NCBI RefSeq assembly: GCF_009496005.1
Contig: NZ_WIBF01000019.1
Span: 1-42,551 of the forward strand
DNA from: Tritonibacter litoralis
Lineage (GTDB): Bacteria; Pseudomonadota; Alphaproteobacteria; Rhodobacterales; Rhodobacteraceae
Reading direction: 5' to 3'
DNA: 42,551 nt
Below the pieces are notes generated by a model. The model was given only the letters and a program-made list of their open reading frames with translations, made no database searches and was not told the origin of the DNA. The translations under genes were made by a program, and so were the position numbers. Shown in pieces: positions 25,392 to 33,852 of this stretch (its first letter is position 1; each line of letters begins with the position of its first letter).

Positions 25392-25846
25392 GAGTCCGCT
25401 CCAACTCGCTTGATTTCGACGTGCTCAACACCATGAGCACGCAAGGCAGCCATCGCAGTGGCGACATCCTGAATGAGTGCGGTGGGCCCGATGACCAGCT
25501 GTACATGAACCGTGCCTGCTTGCGATGACAATGCCTCAGACAGATCATGCAGCTGTGTGCGGTCGAATTTGGTCCCACCCGAGCGCACAATGCCATCCTC
25601 CAACTGCCAGATGATTACGTCCGATGGCAACGCATCGCCGCCATTTCCTGCACCTGAACCCAGCGCATCAACGGCATCGGCAGCTTGACTTTCTGGATTG
25701 GATCCGATGGTCAGAATTGAGTATGGGGTCAGGCTGGTTGTCAGCATGAAAAACGTCAGCAGCTGAAACATCGCATCAGCCAAAGGTGTCAACGCCACCT
25801 TGTAAGATCGTTTTTTTACTGGAACCGCCATTTTCGACTGGTTCAT
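25388..25846 (-). CDS. ExbD/TolR-family protein 1, with conserved Asp
   Basis: 152 residues. A basic N-terminus (VPVKKRSYKV) leads into LTPLADAMFQLLTFFMLTTSL, a transmembrane helix with the conserved Asp in the position of ExbD Asp25. The periplasmic part has the family's short strands and a VHVQLVIGPTA, VATAMAALRAHGVEHVEI ending. With ExbB it would form a proton-driven motor. It starts 9 bp after the exbB-like stop. Confidence 0.85.
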   Translation of the reverse strand: MNQSKMAVPVKKRSYKVALTPLADAMFQLLTFFMLTTSLTPYSILTIGSNPESQAADAVDALGSGAGNGGDALPSDVIIWQLEDGIVRSGGTKFDRTQLHDLSEALSSQAGTVHVQLVIGPTALIQDVATAMAALRAHGVEHVEIKRVGADS

Positions 25847-25855
25847 GACACTGCC

Positions 25856-26500
25856 TCAGGCCGCTTTGCTGTTTGGCCCAACGCGTCCATGTATAGCGGC
25901 GGACACCAGCGCCTCCATGATCGTACGCTCTCGGTCAATGCGGCTTTCAAGCCAGGTGGCAATGAAAAACGCAAAAAGAGCAATTGCCAGCCCCACCGCA
26001 GTGGTTGTCAGCGCAACATAAATCCCTCCGGCCAAGGCGCCAGGATCCACGATGCCATCAACCACCGCCAACACCGAGAATGCATCGATCATCCCCACCA
26101 CTGTACCCAGCAGCCCCAACATCGGCGCCGCCTGGACCACCATATCCAGCGATCGCATGCGCTCGCTTAAATGTGCTAGCTCGATCAGCACGGTCTGTCG
26201 GCTCAGCTCTTCGGCATAAGAGGGATCATTGGGACGGGCTTGCAATCCGGAAAACACCGCATGCAGAACACGTGCCAGAACGGATTTGCGCGTACCAGCC
26301 TGACGAATGGCGTCATCTACGCGGCCACTCAGCCAGTCATCAAGGATTTTTTCCGCTTCTTTCCGCCCACCCAAACCGCGACGCGAAAATTGGATCACCT
26401 TAAAAATACCCGTAGAAAGAGCAAAAACGGACAGTGCCGCAAGTGTCGCGTACACTCCAAAAGATACGACACCAAGGAGAGTCAGTTCACTAGATAGCAT
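25856..26500 (-). CDS. ExbB/TolQ/MotA-family proton-channel protein
   Basis: 214 residues, three transmembrane segments at about 8-32, 118-146 and 155-187. The family core is clear: APMLGLLGTVVGMIDAF in helix 2 and GGIYVALTTTAVGLAIALFAFF in helix 3. A cytoplasmic loop of about 85 residues lies between helices 1 and 2. ExbB/TolQ pentamers surround an ExbD/TolR dimer and convert proton flow into motion. The gene leads the exbB-exbD-exbD-tonB-like series, 24 bp downstream of a small exported-protein gene. Confidence 0.88.
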   Translation of the reverse strand: MLSSELTLLGVVSFGVYATLAALSVFALSTGIFKVIQFSRRGLGGRKEAEKILDDWLSGRVDDAIRQAGTRKSVLARVLHAVFSGLQARPNDPSYAEELSRQTVLIELAHLSERMRSLDMVVQAAPMLGLLGTVVGMIDAFSVLAVVDGIVDPGALAGGIYVALTTTAVGLAIALFAFFIATWLESRIDRERTIMEALVSAAIHGRVGPNSKAA

Positions 26501-26524
26501 TTCAAAAGTACTCTCTAAATAATT

Positions 26525-26998
26525 TTAAAGTGCCATCTCTATAGCGGCTTCTAACGAGTTAACCTCAAGTGTGTCGTGGCAAATTCCGCTATTGTCTGTT
26601 GCGTCATCCAGCAGACAAACATCAATTTCGTTCACCACAACTTTGGAAATTTCACCACACCCCAATTTCAATGTATAAGAGGCGAACTTGCTATCATTCG
26701 CTCGCATGGGCCCCAGGGGAAGAGACAGTAAGCTGATGAATTTGCTGTATGAATCAACAACCGCGAGCTTGAATGATATTTGATCCAGACTTGCGCCGAT
26801 TTGGTTGTGGGCAAAAATCACCAGTTCGCATGCATTTATGCTATCAGTGGATTTGTCTGTCGCTCGGTTCAGTTCAATTAGAAAATGACCAGCGTCTTTA
26901 TTTTCCAGTACTGATGCGCTTTCCTGCGCAAATGCACCACTCACACTGCCGTACCAGGCAAAAATTGCCAAGGTATAATATAAGGACCGACGAAACAT
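26525..26998 (-). CDS. Exported Cys-rich protein of the ExbBD/T6SS cluster, unknown function
   Basis: 157 residues from the ATG at 26998, with AGGAA just upstream; the frame is open 27 bp further. Residues 1-25 are a signal peptide (LYYTLAIFAWYGSVSGAFAQ). The mature part has the order ACELVIFAHNQIG, a LAVVDSYSKFISLLSLPLGPMR strand pair, KLGCGEISKVVVNEIDVCLL and a final SGICHDTL. This matches a family of small periplasmic proteins I recall near alphaproteobacterial ExbB/ExbD genes; the four Cys may form two disulfides. It is 24 bp upstream of the exbB-like gene. Role unknown. Confidence 0.55.
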   Translation of the reverse strand: MFRRSLYYTLAIFAWYGSVSGAFAQESASVLENKDAGHFLIELNRATDKSTDSINACELVIFAHNQIGASLDQISFKLAVVDSYSKFISLLSLPLGPMRANDSKFASYTLKLGCGEISKVVVNEIDVCLLDDATDNSGICHDTLEVNSLEAAIEMAL

Positions 26999-27075
26999 AC
27001 TGTTCCTGCAATTGTCTAAAATCAATTGCCTGCATTTAGTGGCCTATGAGGTGTTTCTGTCAACCCTAAACTCGC

Positions 27076-27759
27076 CTAACGGTAGACACCGTGCTGCGTT
27101 CCTATATCGTATTTTGCGCCGCCATCACCCCAGGATGCAAACAGGCCTCGGATGCCATCTGTTTGTTGAGTTTTGCGCTCAGACTGCGGGGATGAACGGG
27201 GTCCTAAAATACCGACCCTGACAAAATCTTTCTGAGAGAGTGTGGTTTGCGGCGTTTTTCGCGCGACGGGGTGATTCCCGTTGGCAGAGGAATGGTTCAG
27301 CACCAAGGCGGCCAATTGTTTGGTTTTTTCTGGCTCGGAAGACAGGTTGTTTTGGGAGGTACGCTCCTTAGAAATACTCGCAACAACAACTGTCTGTGGA
27401 ATGGCGTGCAAAGTTTGCGCCGGACGCGCCCGAGGGCGCAGGGAAACGCGCACATTAGTGGATTCCCGTGGGGCGTGGATCACGTTCTGCGCTCTGATCG
27501 GAGCATCCGATGCCACCGGAACACTCAAAGCTGTTATCAGCGAGCGTCCGCCAACGTTGGGCGTAAACGCCCCAACCTCAGCTGCAACAAAAGCCGTCTC
27601 AGCCGCTGGCGCTACCATCTCTGGGCCTTGGGGCATTTTGATGTCCACTGACTTGACCATCGCAGGCCGCGCGAATTGGTTGTGCACCTCAGACAACACA
27701 ACACCTCCAACGCTGGTTAATGCGATCAAGCAACCCGAAATGGCAAAGACACGTTTCAT
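27076..27759 (-). CDS. Membrane-anchored basic periplasmic protein of unknown function
   Basis: 227 residues. One hydrophobic segment at residues 4-23 (VFAISGCLIALTSVGGVVL) is a signal anchor or signal peptide. The rest is low-complexity, rich in Ala, Ser, Arg, Pro and Gln, with SLRPRARP and a short ordered-looking C-terminus (DGIRGLFASWGDGGAKYDIG). No domain recognised. It is the first gene of the minus-strand ExbBD-TonB-like cluster, diverging from the DUF1036 gene across a 167-bp region. Confidence 0.45.
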   Translation of the reverse strand: MKRVFAISGCLIALTSVGGVVLSEVHNQFARPAMVKSVDIKMPQGPEMVAPAAETAFVAAEVGAFTPNVGGRSLITALSVPVASDAPIRAQNVIHAPRESTNVRVSLRPRARPAQTLHAIPQTVVVASISKERTSQNNLSSEPEKTKQLAALVLNHSSANGNHPVARKTPQTTLSQKDFVRVGILGPRSSPQSERKTQQTDGIRGLFASWGDGGAKYDIGTQHGVYR

Positions 27760-27926
27760 GAGTGTAATTTACCATATCCACTTCATGAGCAGCATCCCCT
27801 AAACTCACGCTCACACAAAATTTCCTGTTTTTTTCTTCGGCCCTTTGGGAAAAACAATCTAGCCTTGTAAATTCAACACGTTAGGGTCACCCTTGTAGTG
27901 ATCCAGAAAACACAAACGGATTAAAG
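27760..27926. promoter_or_regulatory. Divergent promoter region between the ExbBD cluster and the DUF1036/peptidase genes
   Basis: 167 bp between divergent starts, containing an oligo-T stretch and an imperfect 7-bp inverted repeat (GGGTCAC, 7-nt loop, GTGATCC) about 20 bp before the DUF1036 gene. The layout suggests that the two envelope gene groups are controlled together. No -35/-10 pair assigned. Confidence 0.35.
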
Positions 27927-28367
27927 ATGTCCCGCAGACCGTTAAAAAGGCGGCATTTTTTTGTCATTTTTACCTTTTTTTTGACACATTTCCCTCAGCA
28001 AACGCATGCGAGTTTGCGAATCTGTAATCAAACCCTCGATGTGGTGAATATTGCGATCGGCCAGTGGGATCTCCAGGCCTGGGTCACCTCTGGTTGGTGG
28101 GTGGTAGGCCCAAATCAATGCGCCGATGTAATCGAAACAGATCTGACGTCACGCTTTGTCTATGTGTATGCACAGGATGTCTTTCGCAATCCAATGTTCG
28201 AAGGCGACACCGCTATGTGTGTGGACAATGGCGAATTTCGCATTGAAAGCCGCGATAACTGCCTGCAACGTGGTAAAATCGCTGCGGATTTTCGAGAGAT
28301 CGACACAGGCAACTCCCCGCACTGGACCTTCAATATTATTGCACTGCAGGATGCGGCTGGTCATTAA
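27927..28367 (+). CDS. DUF1036-family exported protein
   Basis: 146 residues with a basic, hydrophobic signal peptide (residues 8-28, cut near THA-SL). The mature part is a clear DUF1036: RICNQTLDVVNIAIGQWD, TSGWWVVGPNQCADVI, RFVYVYAQD, MCVDNGEFRI, DNCLQRGKIAADFREIDTGN. DUF1036 proteins are small, Cys-containing periplasmic proteins of unknown function. It opens a plus-strand group of three envelope genes. Confidence 0.8.
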   Translation: MSRRPLKRRHFFVIFTFFLTHFPQQTHASLRICNQTLDVVNIAIGQWDLQAWVTSGWWVVGPNQCADVIETDLTSRFVYVYAQDVFRNPMFEGDTAMCVDNGEFRIESRDNCLQRGKIAADFREIDTGNSPHWTFNIIALQDAAGH

Positions 28368-28537
28368 TCCGGCGTTGGGGTTCATCGATGTTAAGATACC
28401 TATTCCCAGATCAGTCCGGAGCCTTCACATTCAATGGCGTTTTCGCGCTGAAACCGAACGCACGCGATTGACAGTGGCGGCCGTCTCGAGAGACACTCAA
28501 CCTATAGATTAATTCAATTTTTAGGACCGTTCCACCC

Positions 28538-29356
28538 ATGCGCGTGTCAGGTTTTTCAACGCTATGCTGCGCTCTGATCATTATGATCCAAAGCGGCGCC
28601 CCGCTTTTGGCTCAGAGCGTCGATCAGACGGCGGATGCCGGAGATGCGTTCTCCCTCGAGCCAATTACCTTCGATATCGAAGATCAGATCTCTGCTGACA
28701 CCACAGAAGAAGTTATTTTGGTAACGGCATATACACCTCAGGCCCTACCGCCTAGAATTTCCAGGTTCAATACCGCTAGCCGCGAAGCAAGGCCCACAAC
28801 AGTCGGCCGCCCCAGTCCTTCGATTGTTCTTGGAATAATAGAGCCCGGCGCCGAAGAACGCTTTGGTATAGAAGGCTTGCTAGACGAAACTGTGGCTGCC
28901 TTTGGCTTTGCATTTGATGATCTTGAGAGTCGCGAAGCGCTGAGAACTTCCAACCCGGAGTTGTTTCGGGAGTTGGTTCAGGGCGGTCACATCGACCCGC
29001 CCGAAGAACAGCTGGCACGCGTTTTGCAACAGGAACTGGCACGGATGAATTGCTATCGCTCTTCAATTGATGGTGTTTGGGGCGGCGGTTCACGTAGATC
29101 GGTTACCAGTTATTTCCAGACTCTGGACAATGGCAATCGTGCGCCGAGCTCTGCACCCAGCAATGAGCTGTTTCGCAGCATTGTTCTGAACGGTGACGTC
29201 ACTTGCCGGGTTGCTAGGGTTCAACAACCAACAACACCTTCGGTGACTAATAACCGGCCACGACGAACTACACCCGCGCCGCAGGCAGCGCCCGCACCTG
29301 CACGCCCCCCAGCTTCGAGCGGGAGCTCTGTCCCGCGTGCCGGAGTTTTCCGTTAA
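28538..29356 (+). CDS. Exported protein with a peptidoglycan-binding-like domain
   Basis: 272 residues with a signal peptide (residues 1-25, cut after LLA-QS) and an AGGA upstream of the ATG. Residues about 155-215 follow the PG_binding_1 pattern: LARVLQQELARMNCYRSSID, GVWGGGSRRSVTSYF, and a later ELFRSIVLNGDVTC with a pairing Cys. The tail is Pro/Ala/Arg-rich. The middle region has no known motif. Its position 14 bp before an anchored peptidoglycan hydrolase suggests joint action on the wall. Confidence 0.6.
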   Translation: MRVSGFSTLCCALIIMIQSGAPLLAQSVDQTADAGDAFSLEPITFDIEDQISADTTEEVILVTAYTPQALPPRISRFNTASREARPTTVGRPSPSIVLGIIEPGAEERFGIEGLLDETVAAFGFAFDDLESREALRTSNPELFRELVQGGHIDPPEEQLARVLQQELARMNCYRSSIDGVWGGGSRRSVTSYFQTLDNGNRAPSSAPSNELFRSIVLNGDVTCRVARVQQPTTPSVTNNRPRRTTPAPQAAPAPARPPASSGSSVPRAGVFR

Positions 29357-29370
29357 AGCGACGCAAAAAC

Positions 29371-31629
29371 GTGGATCACCTGCCCCCTTTAAACAGAACA
29401 ATTGAAGTCGACCCACGCTTTCTCGGGAGCGGTAAAAAGTTGCGTCGCAAGCGCCTGTTGCGCATCTGTTTAAAGATCTCAGCCGCGTTAAGTGTGTTAG
29501 CATGCAGCGCCTTTGGAATATGGCAGGTCTGGCTTTCCGCGCCCACAGCAGATCTCGACTTAGATGCGAACCAGGATTTGGTGCAATCCGAAGACGTTGC
29601 AGCGCTGGATACTCTAGATCTAGATGCTTCGGTTTTTCTCAATATCAAACGCGCGCCCATGGTGATCGAGCTGCCGGAAAGCGGCGCATTGGGCCGGCAG
29701 CGCATGATCTTGGATCAGGCCCTCGATAGTGGGCGAGCCCCCGCAGGCAGCGCTTTGATATTGATCGATGATCCCCTGCTGGATCCTGATCAGACTTTGA
29801 CTTTGACGCTCCCCTCCAGCGGGGCCGATCTTGCTGCGTTCCAAAAGCGTCGCTCCGCTACGCCTCAACGGCCGACAAATTCCACAGCATCTGATGGCGC
29901 CAGCGAGACTCATTCCACCCAAACCATAGTGCCGCTGAACACGGTGACCGAAGCTATCGCTTTGCCTGCGGCGCAGCGGCTGCCACTTTATCAAGATCAC
30001 GTGTTTCAACTTGATCGATCCCGCGCGTTGGAGCCAGTTCTGCAAGAAGCTGGTCTCGACGACGACGAAATCCAGCGCATTTTGCGTGCACTCAGCCGCG
30101 AAGCCGAAGCAAGAGAGCTGAACTCCGAACAATTTGCCTCGCTTGGAGATGGGGATATTCTGGCGCTGCGCACCAGTGCGAAGCGGCGTGCGGCGAAATT
30201 CCTTCAAGCCTCATTTTATGTGCAAGGTCAATATTTGTTGTCTTTGTCACAACCAGCGCCAGGCCGCTTTGAGCTCTCTGATGATCCTTGGTTCTCGGAC
30301 AACCTGCTTGAAAAGGCTGACCGGGTTTTGCGTGCGCGGGGTCCAAACGCGGACATGCGCCTGAAAGACGCGCTTTATACGGCACTGTTGCGCAACGGCA
30401 TGAGTTCGGATGCCGTGGGTGAAACCATGCTCATGCTGAGCCGGGCAACCAACCTTGATCGGTTGGTGCGTGCGGATGATACCTTACGCCTCTTGATGAG
30501 CTCGGACGAAAGCCTACTGCCCTCTGCCCGGCTGCTTTTCATCGCGGTTGACCAAGCCGAAGTTAAGTTCCGCTGTTATGTGGTGCCTCAAGTCCAGCTG
30601 GGCGCATCACAGGATGCGGGCGCTTTCAGCTGTTTTGACCCAAGCGCGCCTCAAAATTTGCCTGCACCGGGCGGTCTCGGCGCCGGGTATAAGGTTCCGG
30701 TGGAAGGGGTCAAAACCAGCGGGTTCGGATCGCGCATTCACCCGGTCACCCAGATACATCAACATCACAACGGGGTGGATTGGGCCGCTCCCATTGGCAC
30801 TCCGGTAGTGGCCACGGCTTCAGGGACCATCACCAAGATTGATCGATCCACAACCTATGGCAACATCATCTACTTGTCCCACGACGGCGGCATCGAAAGC
30901 CGCTATGCCCACCTTGATGGTTTCGCAGAAGGATTGCGCCAGGGCGCTGCGGTCGAACAAGGCCAACTTATTGGCTATGTGGGCACGACCGGACGCTCCA
31001 CCGGCCCACATCTGCACTTCGAAATGCGTCTCAGCGGTGTTCCGGTCGATCCTCTGGGTTTTGGCACATCCGGCGGATCCGCTGCTGTTGAGGCGCTGGT
31101 CAACCGTATTATTCAGGTGGAAAGCGCCGGCAATGCGCGGGCCAAAAACAGCCGCTCCTCCGCCACCGGTCTGGGCCAGTTCATTTCCTCTACCTGGCTC
31201 CGTATGATGGGGACCTATCGTCCGGATCTGGCGCAGAGCCTCAGCCGTGAAGAACTCTTGGAGCTGCGTTTTGATCCCGATTTGAGCCGCGCTATGGTGA
31301 CAAATTTGGCACGCGAAAATGAAGCTGTCTTGCGCGCTGCGGGGCTCAACATTTCGCCGGGCCGCCTCTATCTGGCGCATTTTCTCGGTGCCAAAGGCGC
31401 AGTTGTTGCACTCAGAGCCGACCCCGAAGCCTCTGTACTGGATACGATGGGTGCAAATGTGGTGGAGGCTAATCCGTTTCTAAAAGGCTGGACAAATGCT
31501 CAGATGGCGGCCTGGGCAGACCGTAAGCTATCCGTGCTTGGTCAAGCTTCCGCCCCAGTGCCGCGCCAAATCCCTGTGGAAGTTCGCAATTTTCAGGAAC
31601 GGCTTGACCGTTTTTTTGCGGCGCTGTGA
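29371..31629 (+). CDS. Membrane-anchored bifunctional peptidoglycan hydrolase: M23 endopeptidase plus lytic transglycosylase
   Basis: 752 residues starting at GTG 29371. A transmembrane anchor lies at about 32-53 (KISAALSVLACSAFGIWQVW), followed by a long linker and a coiled N-terminal region. Residues 451-560 are an M23 LytM-type domain with intact zinc ligands: H466-x3-D470 in HHNGVD and H547-x-H549 in PHLHFE. Residues 575-715 are an SLT-type domain with VESAGN, catalytic Glu about 584, and the following GLGQFISSTWL. Having both a peptide-cleaving and a glycan-cleaving domain suits opening the wall for a large envelope machine. It lies between the ExbBD cluster and the ppkA-tssK operon, convergent with ppkA. 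Confidence 0.88.
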   Translation: MDHLPPLNRTIEVDPRFLGSGKKLRRKRLLRICLKISAALSVLACSAFGIWQVWLSAPTADLDLDANQDLVQSEDVAALDTLDLDASVFLNIKRAPMVIELPESGALGRQRMILDQALDSGRAPAGSALILIDDPLLDPDQTLTLTLPSSGADLAAFQKRRSATPQRPTNSTASDGASETHSTQTIVPLNTVTEAIALPAAQRLPLYQDHVFQLDRSRALEPVLQEAGLDDDEIQRILRALSREAEARELNSEQFASLGDGDILALRTSAKRRAAKFLQASFYVQGQYLLSLSQPAPGRFELSDDPWFSDNLLEKADRVLRARGPNADMRLKDALYTALLRNGMSSDAVGETMLMLSRATNLDRLVRADDTLRLLMSSDESLLPSARLLFIAVDQAEVKFRCYVVPQVQLGASQDAGAFSCFDPSAPQNLPAPGGLGAGYKVPVEGVKTSGFGSRIHPVTQIHQHHNGVDWAAPIGTPVVATASGTITKIDRSTTYGNIIYLSHDGGIESRYAHLDGFAEGLRQGAAVEQGQLIGYVGTTGRSTGPHLHFEMRLSGVPVDPLGFGTSGGSAAVEALVNRIIQVESAGNARAKNSRSSATGLGQFISSTWLRMMGTYRPDLAQSLSREELLELRFDPDLSRAMVTNLARENEAVLRAAGLNISPGRLYLAHFLGAKGAVVALRADPEASVLDTMGANVVEANPFLKGWTNAQMAAWADRKLSVLGQASAPVPRQIPVEVRNFQERLDRFFAAL

Positions 31630-31632
31630 TCG

Positions 31633-31663
31633 GCCTGCGCTTACGAGCGTAAATTCCGCAGGC
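31633..31663. terminator. Bidirectional terminator candidate between the peptidase and ppkA genes
   Basis: GCCTGCG at 31633-31639 pairs with CGCAGGC at 31657-31663, and inside it TTAC pairs with GTAA, giving a two-part hairpin in the 39-bp gap between convergent stops. The T-run is short on both strands. Confidence 0.5.
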
Positions 31664-31668
31664 TGAGC

Positions 31669-33852
31669 TTAGGGGGTAATATGCACATAACCCAGATCAA
31701 CGGCGCCAGAACTGTCGAGGGCCAGTTCCCGCGCGATCAGATCAAAGATCACAGCCGCTTCGGTGCCATCTTGCATTGCGCTTGCGCGAACCAGCGCTTT
31801 TTCAGATGACACTGCGACCAATAGATATGTGCCAGGCGCACCGGAGCGAATGCGGAACTCAAACTGGCGTTGCTCCCCGATCGGCTCCTGCAGACGTGGG
31901 GTCAAAGCATGCACATTGCCCTTGGGCGTGACAATCGCGAGCCAGTCCGCGCGTCCCGCCGATCCCCACAGCCGTCCTGCAATTTCGTCGCGGCGGCTGA
32001 CGATCCCGTCAGCAACATCCAGTTCAATCTGTGCCGCCGCGCGGCCCTGAAACGCCTTGGCGAACGAGAGCGCCCCACATTGGCTGGTCTCAACCAAGCG
32101 CGTCACCAACTCAGGTTGCCCGTCGAAATGCGCAGCCCAAGCCGCATCGATCCCCGCAAGCGAGACCCCAGAGGAATGGAATCCTTCGATTGCGGTTGCA
32201 TTGACCCCATGCTGACGCAAGGTTGCAAAGGTACATCCCGGCGCAACCGCATTGGCCAAAAACGCCTCAGGTCCTTCATCTCGCTCTGGCAAGTCCTCAC
32301 TTTGCTGTGTCTCAGCGCTGCCATTGCTCTCTAGGGTGGCCAAGCCAATATAGCCGCCAACCCCCAACAGCGCTGCACATAACAGCAACAGGCCAAGCCG
32401 CCGCATGGGTTTTCGCTTTGGTGTCGCCAATTCATCTGTTGTGTTGAGTGTCGTCGCCCCTTGTTCTGCCTTGGGCTTCGTTCCAGCCGTAGACAAATTG
32501 GTCATATTTGGGGCGGCCTGCAGGCCTTCTACACTTCTGGTCATGGCAGATTGCGCCTGCCCTGGATGTGTTCCCATCGTACCCATGCCGGTGCCGCGGG
32601 TGACGGTGCCTCTTGATGTGGTGACGAACCCAGCCGATGTACCTTGATCTCCCTGCAGCTCGCTCAAGGCTTGCTTGACCAGCGTCATACTGCTTAATCG
32701 CGCGTCAGGATCAGGTTGCAACATCTGATACAGCAACCCCTGCAATTCAACGGGCAGCGCGCTCAGATCCGGCACGCTTTCGCGCATCCGGACCGCCTCG
32801 ATGATCGAGCTGCCCATTTGCGCCGCGCCACCGGTGGCCGCCGCATAGATCAACAACCCCATGGAATAAATATCCGAACGCCCGTCGGCCTCTCCGCCAA
32901 ATGCGCCCAATTGCTCCGGTGACACGTATTTCAGCTTGCCTGCGAACTCATTGCCTAGGGTGACATCCTTGATGGCGTTTGAGCGCGAAATACCAAAATC
33001 AATCAGCACCGCTTTGCCGATCTTGCTATCCGGCAACATCACATTGTCAGGCGACAGATCCCGATGCACCACGCCGATTTCATGCGCCGCTGCGAGCCCG
33101 TCTGCCAACCGAGAAAACAGCCGATAGATTTCATTCAGGCTGAGCGCACCGGTTGATTTGATCCGATCAGACAGTTTGGTGCCTTCGATGAACCCCATGA
33201 TCAGCGCGTGAAGATTGAGCCGCTCATCCGGTGGGACATAGGCAAAATAGCGTACAATCGCATCATGGTGCAAAAGCCGTAATGTGCGTGCTTCACGGCG
33301 AAACATATCAGCTGCTTTTGTGTCTTCTGCGAACTCCGGCAAGATCACCTTAATGGCCACAGGCTCTCCGGTGCCAATCTCTTCCCCCCGAAACACCCGG
33401 CCCATACCGCCTTGATCCAATGGTTGCAGCACCCGATACATGTTGTTGATTACATATCCCGGTTCCAGTTTTTGCAAAGGTAGTGCAAAAGCGCCTTCCG
33501 GCGGAGGCACAAGGGTCTCCACTGCCGATGGGCCTCCAGTTGTATGATCAACACCATTTTGGTTCGGATCGATCTGTTCCGGCGGTGGCGCAGAAGCAGG
33601 AGGCTGGGCCAAAGGTTGCATTGGAGAGATGATTGTGCGCTCGTCTATTGGGCCTTTGCTGGAGCCAGGCAAATGCTGCGGAATTGTCCCTGAGGTCTGA
33701 TCGTCAAACTGCGCGGCCGGCGCATCCGGATCCAAACCCGACTGCATTGCAGCACTCATCGGACGAATAATGGTGCGTTCATCGTCGAGTCCGGTATCCG
33801 CAGAGACTTCACCAGACTGTATTGGCGTCAAGGCGTCGCGTTCATCACTCAT
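31669..33852 (-). CDS. ppkA: PpkA transmembrane Ser/Thr kinase of the T6SS switch
   Basis: 727 residues. The N-terminus has two acidic Thr motifs, DERTIIR (Thr27) and DERTIIS (Thr73). The kinase domain, about 133-395, is intact: glycine loop DQGGMGRVF, VAIK with Lys168, HRDLSPDN with Asp265, DFG at 285-287, and YVSPEQ. A Thr/Gly-rich linker leads to a transmembrane helix at about 485-507. The periplasmic end, 537-727, has Cys540 and Cys592 and matches the end of the TonB-like protein of this locus. PpkA phosphorylates T6SS components on Thr, opposed by PppA. It overlaps pppA by 4 bp (ATGA). Confidence 0.93.
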   Translation of the reverse strand: MSDERDALTPIQSGEVSADTGLDDERTIIRPMSAAMQSGLDPDAPAAQFDDQTSGTIPQHLPGSSKGPIDERTIISPMQPLAQPPASAPPPEQIDPNQNGVDHTTGGPSAVETLVPPPEGAFALPLQKLEPGYVINNMYRVLQPLDQGGMGRVFRGEEIGTGEPVAIKVILPEFAEDTKAADMFRREARTLRLLHHDAIVRYFAYVPPDERLNLHALIMGFIEGTKLSDRIKSTGALSLNEIYRLFSRLADGLAAAHEIGVVHRDLSPDNVMLPDSKIGKAVLIDFGISRSNAIKDVTLGNEFAGKLKYVSPEQLGAFGGEADGRSDIYSMGLLIYAAATGGAAQMGSSIIEAVRMRESVPDLSALPVELQGLLYQMLQPDPDARLSSMTLVKQALSELQGDQGTSAGFVTTSRGTVTRGTGMGTMGTHPGQAQSAMTRSVEGLQAAPNMTNLSTAGTKPKAEQGATTLNTTDELATPKRKPMRRLGLLLLCAALLGVGGYIGLATLESNGSAETQQSEDLPERDEGPEAFLANAVAPGCTFATLRQHGVNATAIEGFHSSGVSLAGIDAAWAAHFDGQPELVTRLVETSQCGALSFAKAFQGRAAAQIELDVADGIVSRRDEIAGRLWGSAGRADWLAIVTPKGNVHALTPRLQEPIGEQRQFEFRIRSGAPGTYLLVAVSSEKALVRASAMQDGTEAAVIFDLIARELALDSSGAVDLGYVHITP

